Assembly: GCA_000277445.1 (NCBI GenBank)
Contig: AJWJ01000006.1
Coordinates: 62,001-126,000, forward strand
Reading direction: 5' to 3'
Source: Polysphondylium violaceum
Taxonomy: Eukaryota; Evosea; Eumycetozoa; Dictyosteliales; Dictyosteliaceae
DNA: 64,000 nt
Part shown: one piece after another, positions 10,561 to 19,712 of the stretch
Layout: the number at the start of each line of letters is the position of its first letter
Numbering within the stretch: the stretch's first letter is position 1
The notes under the pieces: generated by a model
Told to the model about the DNA's origin: nothing
The model's input: the letters and a program-made list of their open reading frames with translations, nothing else
Database searches by the model: none
Position numbers and translations under genes: made by a program

Positions 10561-11978
10561 TTATGACATTCCAATAGAACTTAATAGTCCAAAGTAAAAA
10601 GAAAATTGACAAGTTTCTTCCAAAAGACTAATATGATTTCCTTCACTTAGATCTTCAAATATTTTTGAAAGTTTTGGTAAAATAACTATTGGTAACATTA
10701 CTAAATATCTATTTTGATAGTAAGAAATTCCCATTAACATCAAGTAAGATCTAGTTTTTAAAAATTAATATTAGTAACTATATTTTTTTATTTTTAAAAA
10801 TAAAAATTATTAATTATCATATATACTTACAATAAATAATAAAACATAAATAATGAATATGAATTCTTTCTACCCAATACTTTGGATAAGGATTTCTTAT
10901 TATTTAAAATAAAATCAATTTCGAAATTTTTAATATTATTTGAATAATAGGCTCCTTGGGCTACCAAAGCAATTGGGATTGCATTTAATAAAACATGGGG
11001 ATTAAACTCCATTGCTTGACAGAGGAATGAAAATTTAATTTGAAGAATGAAAACCAATGGAATGGCCAAATCATATCCATACTTTAAATCAATGGGATAG
11101 CCAGATAAAATAGTTAAAACAATGGCGGCACATGATAAACATGGGACTATAAAAGAATATAACAATTGGGTATCGCTAATTCTTTTAACTATTAAGAGTA
11201 GCCATAGTGCACAAATCACACTTGTGATGAAAATATATTTTTCAATATCGGTTGTTTTGATGTCTTTGTAAAAGAGTTTCATTTGTTTCGAACGTATTTT
11301 ATAATGGGCAAGAATTAAATTTCCAAAGCAGTGCATTGAAAGTAAAAAGAGTAAGTTAAAAATAAATAAGGCCAAGTCAATTGAGTTTGTTTTTTTAAAT
11401 GCTAAAGCAGTGCCAAATACAACCATAGACATTGAAACTGGTAATGCGCCAACTTTACAAACATGTAGGTATTGATAAAAAGATTTTGATTGCATATTTT
11501 TCTCGATTAATTTTTTTACAAGATCAAAAAAACTTTTTAAACCATTATCAGACTCGATATTATTTCCTTTTAATTTATTTTGGAACATTTTATTTTTTTT
11601 TGACATTTGATTATTATTGTTGTTATTATATAAGTTGTTGTAATATTGATGTTGATAACTATTATTATTATTATTATTATTGTTGATTAAAATACTTAAA
11701 TTATTTAGATTTATGAAAGTGGTGTTTTTTACACTAAAATTTTCGCTATTGCAGATACTACTCGAATTAAAAATATTAATATTTTCTTTTTTTCGTAAAT
11801 CTGTATCACAGAAATTAATTGGATTATTAATATTTATGTTGCTATTGTTGATGATTGGATTAGTGGTGGTAATAGAGATAGGAGATGGTGTTGAAGAAGT
11901 GTTGTCAATTTTTGTGGTAACAGAGTGTGATGATGGTGGAGATACATATTTTTCAATGCTATATTGAAATAAATCCAT
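10561..11978 (-). CDS. UbiA-prenyltransferase-fold membrane protein with degenerate Asp motifs (UBIAD1/MenA-like)
   Basis: Two exons: 11978-10831 and 10750-10561, giving 445 aa. I chose ATG 11978 because the frame open further upstream has only a GTG. The first ~150 residues are Asn/Ser-rich low complexity. The rest aligns by eye with UBIAD1/MenA: LKYGYDLAIPLVFI matches the LKYxALGDLxI region, and IPIALVAQGAYYSNN the PLALxTEAxxHxNN helix before the second Asp motif; the exon 2 tail (LPIVILPKLSKIFE) matches the family end. UbiA enzymes attach prenyl chains to aromatic rings using two Asp-rich Mg2+ motifs. Here the first (NxxxD) reads NLILAHYK and the second (RDxxxD) reads KNFEID, so most metal ligands are gone. 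Probably a non-catalytic or altered paralogue. Confidence 0.7.
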
Positions 11979-12289
11979 GGGTATAATATATATAATAAAC
12001 ACAAATAACCACTACAAAAACAAACACAGGTAATAATTTTTTAAAAAAAGTATATCAAAAATTGTAAAACAATATAGTATTAAAATTTATAAACAATAAA
12101 AAGAAATCAAAATGTAAAAAATAATTGGTAAACAAATGAGATAAAAGCACTGAATATTGGATTCCTTTGGATAGGATTTGAGAATATAAATACACTTATT
12201 TGGTTTTTAAAATATTAATATTTAATATAAAATGAATCTTTTTTTGCTTAAAGGAAATTGCCAAAACGGGAGAAATGAGGAAGAGTGTG

Positions 12290-12345
12290 TAAGTTAGTGT
12301 GAGTAAGTGAGTAAGTGAGTGAGTGAGTGAGGGAGTAAGGGAGAG
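12290..12345. repeat. Imperfect GAGT/GTAA tetranucleotide repeat
   Basis: A run of GTGA and GTAA units (gagtaagtgagtaagtgagt and on), decaying into GA-rich sequence. A simple-sequence repeat without coding potential. Confidence 0.8.
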
Positions 12346-14333
12346 AATTAGAGGGTGAGAAAAAGATGGATGGATTTGAATGGAGTGACCGTGGGGAGTG
12401 ATGGTAAATGGTTTTTGGTGTGTGAGTGAGTGTGGGTGTATATATTTAATGTGCGGGTTAATGTGTGTTTAAAATTGGGTTGGAGGGGTGGTGTATCCAT
12501 ATGGATATGATGATGGTGATGATGAAAAGAGTGGGAATTTTATTAGATGGTAAGATCTTTTTAGTTTTAAAAATATATTCAACCACTCTTCTATACCACA
12601 TCATGGATGATACTATATATAAAAATAGAAAAAAAAAAAACAAGATGTTATCCAAAAATAAATTAGATTTAGGTTTATACACACACTCTTGGTGGGTGTA
12701 GGTAAAGTTTACTTTTATGGATAAAAAATGGTTTGGCAGTGTTAAAAGGGGTGTGTGAAATCAAATATAGTAAAAGGGTGATCTTTTTATCACCTCCCAA
12801 CATATTTCCCCTAAAGGGTATTAATCAACAACACAAAAAACACAAACCCACCTTCTCCAAAAAAAGTAAAATTACTCCAATCAATTTAGATTCTAGGGTG
12901 AGAGTGTGTGTTGAATAGAAACAAAAAAAGTTTTTTGACTTTTTTTTTGTTTTTGTACGAGTGAGAATGCAAGGGAAAAGAGTTGTGTCCACTAACCACA
13001 TGGAAATGTATATTTTTGTGATTAGTGACAATTTGGTACACTCGTAAAAATAAATGGCATACAAACTTTACCAATGCAATTTGTTTTTTATGTGTGAGAG
13101 TGTGCTTTTAGTGATAATGGTTATAGTGTGTGATTATGATAAGTTCATCTTTTTCCCACTTACTTTTTATATTTTTAAAAAGGTTTTTTTCATATCACCA
13201 CACAGACAGAGTTAATTAATTTGATTGCAATGTGTTATGATAAAATAAAAGAATAAAAAGATAAAGAGTCAAATGTATACCTCTAGTTGTTGTTGTTGTT
13301 TTTGTGTGATGAGGGAGAGATGATGTTGCTGTTTGAGCTGGTGATGATGATGATGGTTTAATGATGATGGTGATGGTGATGATGATGATGATTTTATTGT
13401 AAATTTTAAATTTTTGACATACACCCCCAACCCCTACTCACTCGCTAGTTGTCTCTTTTGAAATGTAAAGTGGGAAAAGGAGAAGATGACAAAATTTATA
13501 GATGATCTGAAAAAAAAAAAAAAAAAAAAAGAAACAATCAACAGCAACAATGTATATTAAAATTGATACAATTGGAGTTGTTTTTAAACTAAATTTGTTT
13601 TAATATTTTTTGGAATTAAATATTAACAACTTTTCTATTTACAAAAACTTTAAAAAACAAAAATATGATCAGTTTTCTACAAAAGACAGAATCAAAACTT
13701 GTAGCCTGTATGAGTGTGAGTACAAATCTTTGACAGAGAGTGTGGAAGGGGTGAGTTTCCTTTTAAAATCTGTATTTATAATTCCACCTGCTCCAGTAAA
13801 GAAAGCATATTGATTTTAAAATAAAACAGAGTTGTGTGTTGTACTATTTGTTGTTCAAAGTGTCACATACAGACTGGTGCTGTGGTTATATTTTAGAGTT
13901 TTCCTAGCAGATCATCCCTTATGTGATGAGAATTGTGTGTTTCCATTTGTCTATAGGATTGCCATTAAAATTGCCATATTTGGAAATTAGTTAAAATGAT
14001 TTTGTATCGGTATCAAATCGCCCCCTCTTTATCTATTTATTTAATTTGATTTAAATTTATTTTTCCCTTTTTAAAATAATAATAAAATATCATAAAATAT
14101 ATTTTCATTTTCTTGTGTTGTTGACTTGATTCTTTTATTTTAAAATAGGAAAAGTAAAGTTAAAAAGTTTGTGTGGTTGTTTGCATGTTTTTTTAAAATA
14201 TAAAAAATTGAAATGCGAATGTAGGGGGTTAAGGGGGAGGTGTGTGATGATGTGGTGGTGTATATAAATATTTTGGGCATGTTATTTTAATTGTTATTCC
14301 CAAATAATATCAGAACCAAATTCATTAAGTCAT

Positions 14334-14347
14334 CTCGAACGTTCGAG
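14334..14347. promoter_or_regulatory. 14-bp perfect palindrome with GAAnnTTC core
   Basis: CTCGAACGTTCGAG is an exact inverted repeat about 190 bp upstream of the ornithine cyclodeaminase ATG, in otherwise A/T-rich DNA. Its centre GAAcgTTC is the head-to-head unit of a heat-shock element, and any homodimeric factor could use it. Function is inferred from symmetry and position only. Confidence 0.35.
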
Positions 14348-14536
14348 TGACTGAAAAATAGAAATATCTATTTTTTCTTTTTTCTTTTTTTTTTTTCAAA
14401 TTTTGTTTTTTTCATTTAATATGTGTTTTTACAAAAAGTATAAATATAGTAGATCAAAGTGGACATGGATGCCACAATAAAATAAACAAAGCATTGTTAA
14501 ACACACTCACACACATTCATATAATAAATACAAGAA

Positions 14537-15652
14537 ATGTTAATCATAAAGGAAAGCGATGTGTACACTCTTCTCAAATTACAAGAGTCTATTGATGTAA
14601 ATGAGAATGTATTCCGTTTACACTCTGACTCCAAGGTAGATTGTCCATCTAGAACTCTTATAAAGGTTGTTGATAATGGTAATAATAATGATATAGGTAA
14701 AAGTGGTGAAGCTGGTAGTGTCGACAACAGCAGTAAACCAACAACAACAACAGCTACACCTACAACCAATCTATGTTACTTTAAACCAGCTTATGTAGAA
14801 GGTAATGGTGTCGGATTAAAGATTGTGTCTGTGTTTCCTGATAATATTAAAAAAGGTTTACCAACTATCCCCGCCACAATTGTACTTTTGGATGAAAACA
14901 CTGGTTTTACAAAGGCTATTGTCGGAGCCACCTATCTCACTGGAGTAAGAACTGCTGCCGGTTCTGCTGTTGTTGCCAAACGTTTTGCTTCAGAGGAGAG
15001 CAAAGTATTGACTATCTTTGGCACAGGTTTACAAGCACAACTTCATTTGCAAATGATTTTACTCGTTAGAAAGTCGATTGAAAAAGTGGTCGTTGTATCA
15101 AAGTCGTTGGACAGAGCTTTGGCATTTATCAAAGAGTCTCAAGAGAAACTAAAGGACAGTAAAGAAATTACCCTCTCCAAAGATATTGAATTTGTTGCCG
15201 AATTGGACGGTAACAAAGCCGTTCAAGATTCTGATATTGTTGTCACTGCAACAGCTGCCACTCCAACACCTTTATTTGATGGCGCTGTGTTGGTGGAGAA
15301 AGCAAAGTTGAAAAAGATTGTAGTGTTGTCTGTGGGATCCAGTACACCAGCAAACAGAGAAACCGATACATTCCTCTTTAAAAATTCTAATGTTATCGTT
15401 GACGATATTAATAGTTGTTCAAAGTCTGGTGAGCTCTCGATTCCCGAGACTGAAGAAAAGGGATTCAATTCATCAACTCATATTCGTGGCGAACTTGGTG
15501 ACGTATTGACTGGCAAAAAACCATTGGATGCCTCAAACAATTTGATTTTATTTAAATCTGCTGGTACAGCTATTCAAGACATTGCCACTGCTGCTTTGGT
15601 CTATCAAAGAGCTAAAGAATTGGGTATTGGTATTGATGTTAATTTAGATTAA
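14537..15652 (+). CDS. Ornithine cyclodeaminase / mu-crystallin family NAD(P)-dependent enzyme
   Basis: 371 aa in one exon, starting at ATG 14537. Members are ornithine cyclodeaminases (ornithine to proline plus ammonia) or ketimine reductases (mu-crystallin type). The substrate-binding half holds the conserved VGLKIVSVFPDN segment and a Thr/Arg helix (YLTGVRTAAGSAVVAKRF). The Rossmann half starts at about residue 160 with FGTGLQAQLHL, the family's GxGxQA dinucleotide loop, and ends with FKSAGTAIQDIATAA, the typical FKSxGxAxxDxxxA signature. A low-complexity insertion (about residues 50-77, Asn/Ser/Thr-rich) interrupts the N-terminal domain, a common dictyostelid feature. Sequence alone does not settle ornithine against ketimine substrates. 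Confidence 0.9.
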   Translation: MLIIKESDVYTLLKLQESIDVNENVFRLHSDSKVDCPSRTLIKVVDNGNNNDIGKSGEAGSVDNSSKPTTTTATPTTNLCYFKPAYVEGNGVGLKIVSVFPDNIKKGLPTIPATIVLLDENTGFTKAIVGATYLTGVRTAAGSAVVAKRFASEESKVLTIFGTGLQAQLHLQMILLVRKSIEKVVVVSKSLDRALAFIKESQEKLKDSKEITLSKDIEFVAELDGNKAVQDSDIVVTATAATPTPLFDGAVLVEKAKLKKIVVLSVGSSTPANRETDTFLFKNSNVIVDDINSCSKSGELSIPETEEKGFNSSTHIRGELGDVLTGKKPLDASNNLILFKSAGTAIQDIATAALVYQRAKELGIGIDVNLD

Positions 15653-15865
15653 ATAACATTTAAATATAAATAAATGATATATGTATTAATTATTAAAGAT
15701 CTTTTAAACATTTAATATATGTATTTTATATTGCTACCAGTAAAAAAAACATATTAGCCTATGAAGACTCTTCATATTCAGTTTAAATATAAAATTAATT
15801 GTACAAAATCTCTTTGATTTTTAAATTTTAAGAATAATTTGTTTTAAGATAACAGAAGGATAGAT

Positions 15866-17090
15866 TTAGAGATATTGTTTTTTGTTTGAGAGCAATGTGA
15901 GTAACATATTTTTTACTTCACTCATCTCATTTTTTAATTCATCCATTCCCTTATTAAACTTTTCCTCAAGATGTTGAAGATTATCAGAGTTTACTTTTAA
16001 AAAATCATTTGGTCTGTGTGTATGATTTTTCAATCTCGTGGCAATATGTGGATAAGAACTAACTATTAGGATCAATTTTCACTGATTCTAATTCTTTTAT
16101 AAAATCTAAGCTCAACCAAAAGTGAGCTTGAGCATGACATTCACTTAGGTGACTATTTATTTTTACACCCTGAGTAGGAAAGCTATTTGGTTAGTATTTT
16201 TACTGTTAATAACAATGATGATTAAATTTGTGATATTTACACCTTCCCATGTTCCAAAATTGAATAGGATTATATCAGTTGCTTTATTTGCCTTTCTTTA
16301 AGATTATGACAAGTAATCTGAATCATTGTCCAAAATATAGGTGATTGAATCATTTTCTCATTACCATGTCCTACATCTTAAAAAATACTTTCATAAGAAT
16401 TTCTCTTGTCAATTCACTGTGTCTAGTATAAAGGAGTCAAGGTTCAGGTTGAGATTTATTTGCTTGAGCCTCTCTGAATACTTTGACATTACATCTAGAT
16501 GTTTTAGTATCATTTAAATATGGGTCAGGATCTTTGCATGTCATCTCTGGTAATAGGCATAGTTTTTTTTTTCTGGATTACACTGTGCTTTAGTGCAAAT
16601 AGATCTCGAACCATGTTCAGGTTTTAAAGGCACCTGATGATCGAGATATGGTAGTTTTTGGAAAGCTTTATAAGAGTTTAATGTATATGTTTGAGCATCC
16701 TTCATACCTGTTCTTTTTTTTAATGAGAAGATGATTGTAATCTATAAAAAAATCATTGATCACTATTTATAGATTTGATTTGGAGGATAGCTTTATTATA
16801 GGGTTGATAAGAGGGAGCTTACTTGAAAATGTAGGTTGACCAGAAAAATTGATTTTAATTTCCACTATTTTTTTTAATTTCCTTTTGTGAGGTTAAGGAT
16901 ATCAATGCAAAATGTAAAATTTTAATTAAAACTATTTATTTATTTACTTACTTTTTTAGTGTCGAAAGAGTTTATTTGAGTAATTTCTTTATCAGATAAA
17001 TACTACTATTTATTTCTTCGACCTTTAATACAAGTTTAAATTTGAATTTTTGTCTGTTCTTGGACAATTGTTTTTCTTTATATTTATTAA
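15866..17090 (-). pseudogene. Decayed protein-coding region, probably a fossil mobile element, family unrecognised
   Basis: Translating the minus strand in all frames shows a succession of convincing protein-like stretches over about 1.2 kb, with several frame breaks between them (I estimate at least five). Upstream parts are rich in Lys, Cys and Pro (a KKRTGMKDAQ stretch and paired Cys), and the last part is an amphipathic coiled-coil of about 35 residues (MDELKNEMSEVKNML). The only stretch still open over 60 codons is 15866-16075. I do not recognise the family; a tyrosine-recombinase or DDE-type element is possible but unproven. No terminal repeats were found by eye. It is treated as a fossil and not reconstructed. 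Confidence 0.45.
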
Positions 17091-17120
17091 TTATTTATTG
17101 AAACTGAAAAGAAATCTGTT

Positions 17121-18338
17121 TCATTTTTGTGCAATACCAAAGTAGTGTGGTCTTCTTGTTTGGTTGAAAGTCACAATCCTACTTTTACCAGTCTCTTGCC
17201 AGTCTTGACTGGTTATAACACCGAACTTTCCTTCGCATACCATTCTTGCGTATGTAGTCCTTAGTATTCCTTTCTCTGTGGTTGTTCTAATGACTGTTAC
17301 TGGTCTCCATTTATAAAAACTATTGAGTGGTTGATGTTTAGATGTTTCTTCAAAAGGTTGTTCTTCAACTTTGGATTCGAATTTACAACTATTTAGAGTT
17401 GGATTTTTTTCGAGATGTTCTTGGATCAATTTGTTTTCTTTTTCAATTTCAGCTTTATGTCTCTTACTTGACTTAGAGGTAATATCTTTTGGATTTGGTA
17501 CTTCGAGTTGCTGGATCTCTTCTAATCTTTCCTTGATATCAGTGTGTTTTTCTTGCACAAGTTTAAGACGTTCTCTATATGATAACCCTCGGAAATGATT
17601 AGAGGAGTAGAAACTCTCTGCATTCTCAATGAATGCATGAATCTCTTTTGAAATTAAGAGTTTTGACGCCTCGTCTTGTTTGTCATACTCTTTAGTTAAG
17701 AGATAACCTGCAGGTTGAATTGTAAGGTATTGGTGGTGTATTTTCCCAAAGTCTATCTTGAGATCTTTTGAAGAGACCCGTGAATAGACTAGGTAATAGG
17801 GAGTGGAGAGAGGGAGATAGGTGAGCGCCAGTTGGATTCGGAGGTATTGGTCTTCGACTCTACCAGACTCTAGGTTCAGAACAAAAATTAGTTTTTTTCT
17901 AAAACTGAAACCAAGAGCTTCAACAAAAGTGTTAAAAGAGGTCTCGATAAACGAAGTACTTTCTTTTCTTAAAATATTTATCTGCTGGGTTCCTGTGAGA
18001 GTAAAGCTTTGATGGTATAGTTCTTTTTGTCCAGAAGCTGACCAGATATTTAGGGATCTACCTACCCCAACATCCCCACAAACTATAGTGGAGGTCTCTA
18101 TGGTACCCAAGAGAAATGGAAGTAGGGCAAGTAAAATACATCCCAAAGCGATCATTAGGATCAATCCTATTTGAACTCTCTCCCTTGTTCTCTCTCTTAT
18201 TCTCTCCTTTTTCTTCATTACTCCCTTCCCTTTTTCTTCATTATTCAAGACAAGATAGGGGCTACCCTTCATTATAGCTATAGTACCATCGCTATAAAAC
18301 CTATCGTGCAAGTTTGGACCCTGCTCTGCCAATATCAT
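17121..18338 (-). CDS. Unrecognised single-pass membrane protein
   Basis: 405 aa, one exon, ATG at 18338 with an in-frame stop just upstream. About 60 N-terminal residues, ending in a very basic stretch (KKKERIRERTRERVQ), precede one strong transmembrane span (GLILMIALGCILLALLPFLLG, about 58-78). By the positive-inside rule this predicts a type II protein with a large lumenal or extracellular C-terminal region. That region has a folded-looking first part (about 85-230), a charged helical segment (about 230-310; KLVQEKHTDIKERLEEIQQLE, then Lys/Glu-rich) and a small C-terminal piece (SFYKWRPVTVIRTTTEKG). Only a few Cys are present. I know no matching family. It lies directly beside decayed coding DNA on the same strand. 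The frame is intact and codon use looks selected, so it is probably a real gene. Confidence 0.6.
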   Translation of the reverse strand: MILAEQGPNLHDRFYSDGTIAIMKGSPYLVLNNEEKGKGVMKKKERIRERTRERVQIGLILMIALGCILLALLPFLLGTIETSTIVCGDVGVGRSLNIWSASGQKELYHQSFTLTGTQQINILRKESTSFIETSFNTFVEALGFSFRKKLIFVLNLESGRVEDQYLRIQLALTYLPLSTPYYLVYSRVSSKDLKIDFGKIHHQYLTIQPAGYLLTKEYDKQDEASKLLISKEIHAFIENAESFYSSNHFRGLSYRERLKLVQEKHTDIKERLEEIQQLEVPNPKDITSKSSKRHKAEIEKENKLIQEHLEKNPTLNSCKFESKVEEQPFEETSKHQPLNSFYKWRPVTVIRTTTEKGILRTTYARMVCEGKFGVITSQDWQETGKSRIVTFNQTRRPHYFGIAQK

Positions 18339-18524
18339 CCTATTGTCTATCGTTGGTTATACCCAAATTTGCTTGTTCAATTTTTAAAAAATTAAAAATA
18401 TCAAAAAAAATTTTTATTTTCAATCAAAAAAAATTAAAAATTGAGAGAATTTATAAAAATAAAAAAAAAAAAAATTTTTAGAAAAAAGAAAATTAGTTAT
18501 GAATTGAATTATGAGGAGTAATAT

Positions 18525-19337
18525 TTATCCATCTCCGATGTTTGGGAAATCAAGCTCCTCTTCCTCGGGATTCAAATTGGTGAATGGAATTGAAAATGAT
18601 TTGGGTAATCGTAAAATACTACTGGGAATTCCTGGAGAAATATAAGTAAAAAAAAAAAAAAAAATTAATTTCTCCCTTTGGAAATTATCAAAAAAAATTT
18701 ATAAAAACACAAACGTTTCAAAGATCTTTGTGGTACTTTTTAGGGTACATCAAATTGGACCATAAATGAGAGAAATCTGTTGTACAGACAATTTTGCAGC
18801 AATCTTCTTTCTTTATCCATATAACCTTTTCAATGTTTGGAATCGTGTGGGCTTTCCATATTATTTCAAAGAAATCGTTCTGACCATTTGTCTTCATCTT
18901 CGAATTTTGGTAACATTGATGTCTTTTCAAAATTTAATTAAAAATTCAAGAAATATAATATTAAAAACATATCATATAAGAATAACTAAAACACGAGATG
19001 ATAAAATCATTTGTTTTTGTTTAAATCTTTGTTCAATATCCAAACCATAAATCAGGATCCAATGATAGTCCAGTTCCCAAACATTTCTATCTTTACCCAA
19101 TACCAACTCTATTTTTCCCGCATAATTATTTTTGTATAAGCTGTAATAATTCATTACACTGTTTTGATAAAATATATGGTATGGTTTCTTTGATCTCCTT
19201 TACTACAAAATTTGTATCTAATAATGTATTATATTTGGGATAAAGGAATGGTTGTCCCAAAATCTTAATTGAATCTTGTTCATAGATTCAAATGTTCGAG
19301 AGTACTTTTTCTTGGGTGCCCATGGTGTAAAGTGCAT
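18525..19337 (-). CDS. Unrecognised small gene or decaying gene fragment
   Basis: Several minus-strand stretches look coding. An ATG at 19337 opens MHFTPWAPKKKYSRTFES; a second stretch near 19154 reads MNYYSLYKNNYAGKIEL; a third (about 18890-18737) reads FEIIWKAHTIPNIEKVIW then TTDFSHLWSNLMYP; and a final piece (18618-18525) reads LRLPKSFSIPFTNLNPEEEE before TAA. The last two join in phase across an intron with GTACCA donor and CAGTAG acceptor. The first two lie in different frames, so either more introns exist or the gene is frameshifted. I recognise no family. The DFxxLW..P..K.YH stretch recurs near 53,770-53,865. Confidence 0.35.
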
Positions 19338-19712
19338 TTAATGGTGAGAAAATAAAGGTTGGGTACTTTTGCTGGTATAAATATAAAGGAAATTGAAAAT
19401 TTTTTTTTATTTCATAATTGTTTTTAAAACCCGACAAGGATTAGTTGAGTGATTTCCTTCAAAATCAATCATTCAACAGGTACAGCATAAAACAAATTCA
19501 AGTCAATACAACATGTGTTTAGATATAGTGAGTGAGAAAATATATATGGAATTTATTATAGTCAAAAAGGGAAAATTTCTCAATTTTTTGTCTTGGATAT
19601 TTTTTTTTTTAAAAATTATAGAAAAAGATCATGTCCTAAAAAAAAAAACCCATTCCCCTCAACATCTAAATTCACAAAAAATTTATATATTATCTTTTCC
19701 ACATGTCCAAAG
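19338..19712. promoter_or_regulatory. Region upstream of ComC-like gene 1
   Basis: About 375 bp, A/T-rich, with T and A runs. It should hold the promoter of the ComC-like gene. An in-frame upstream ATG region (19593 onward) adds only a basic, low-complexity extension before the hydrophobic signal peptide, so I start the protein at 19713. Confidence 0.4.

Larger units (their letters stand above)
11979..14536. other. 2.5 kb gene desert
   Basis: Holds GT/GA-rich microsatellite-like stretches (12290-12440), GATGAT repeats (13340-13393), an A run (13509-13530) and T runs. A small perfect hairpin (GGTGAT-ATCACC) lies near 12776-12795. A 67-codon frame at 13610-13813 lacks an ATG at its start and resembles nothing known to me. 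The right end should hold the promoter of the ornithine cyclodeaminase gene, including the palindrome listed separately. Confidence 0.5.

Noticed and set aside
11979-12002. Eight-residue N-terminal extension of the UbiA-like protein
   Set aside because: The extension starts at GTG, not ATG; ATG 11978 is the first proper start.
19593-19712. Upstream extension of ComC-like protein 1
   Set aside because: It would put a basic low-complexity stretch ahead of a clean signal peptide beginning at ATG 19713.
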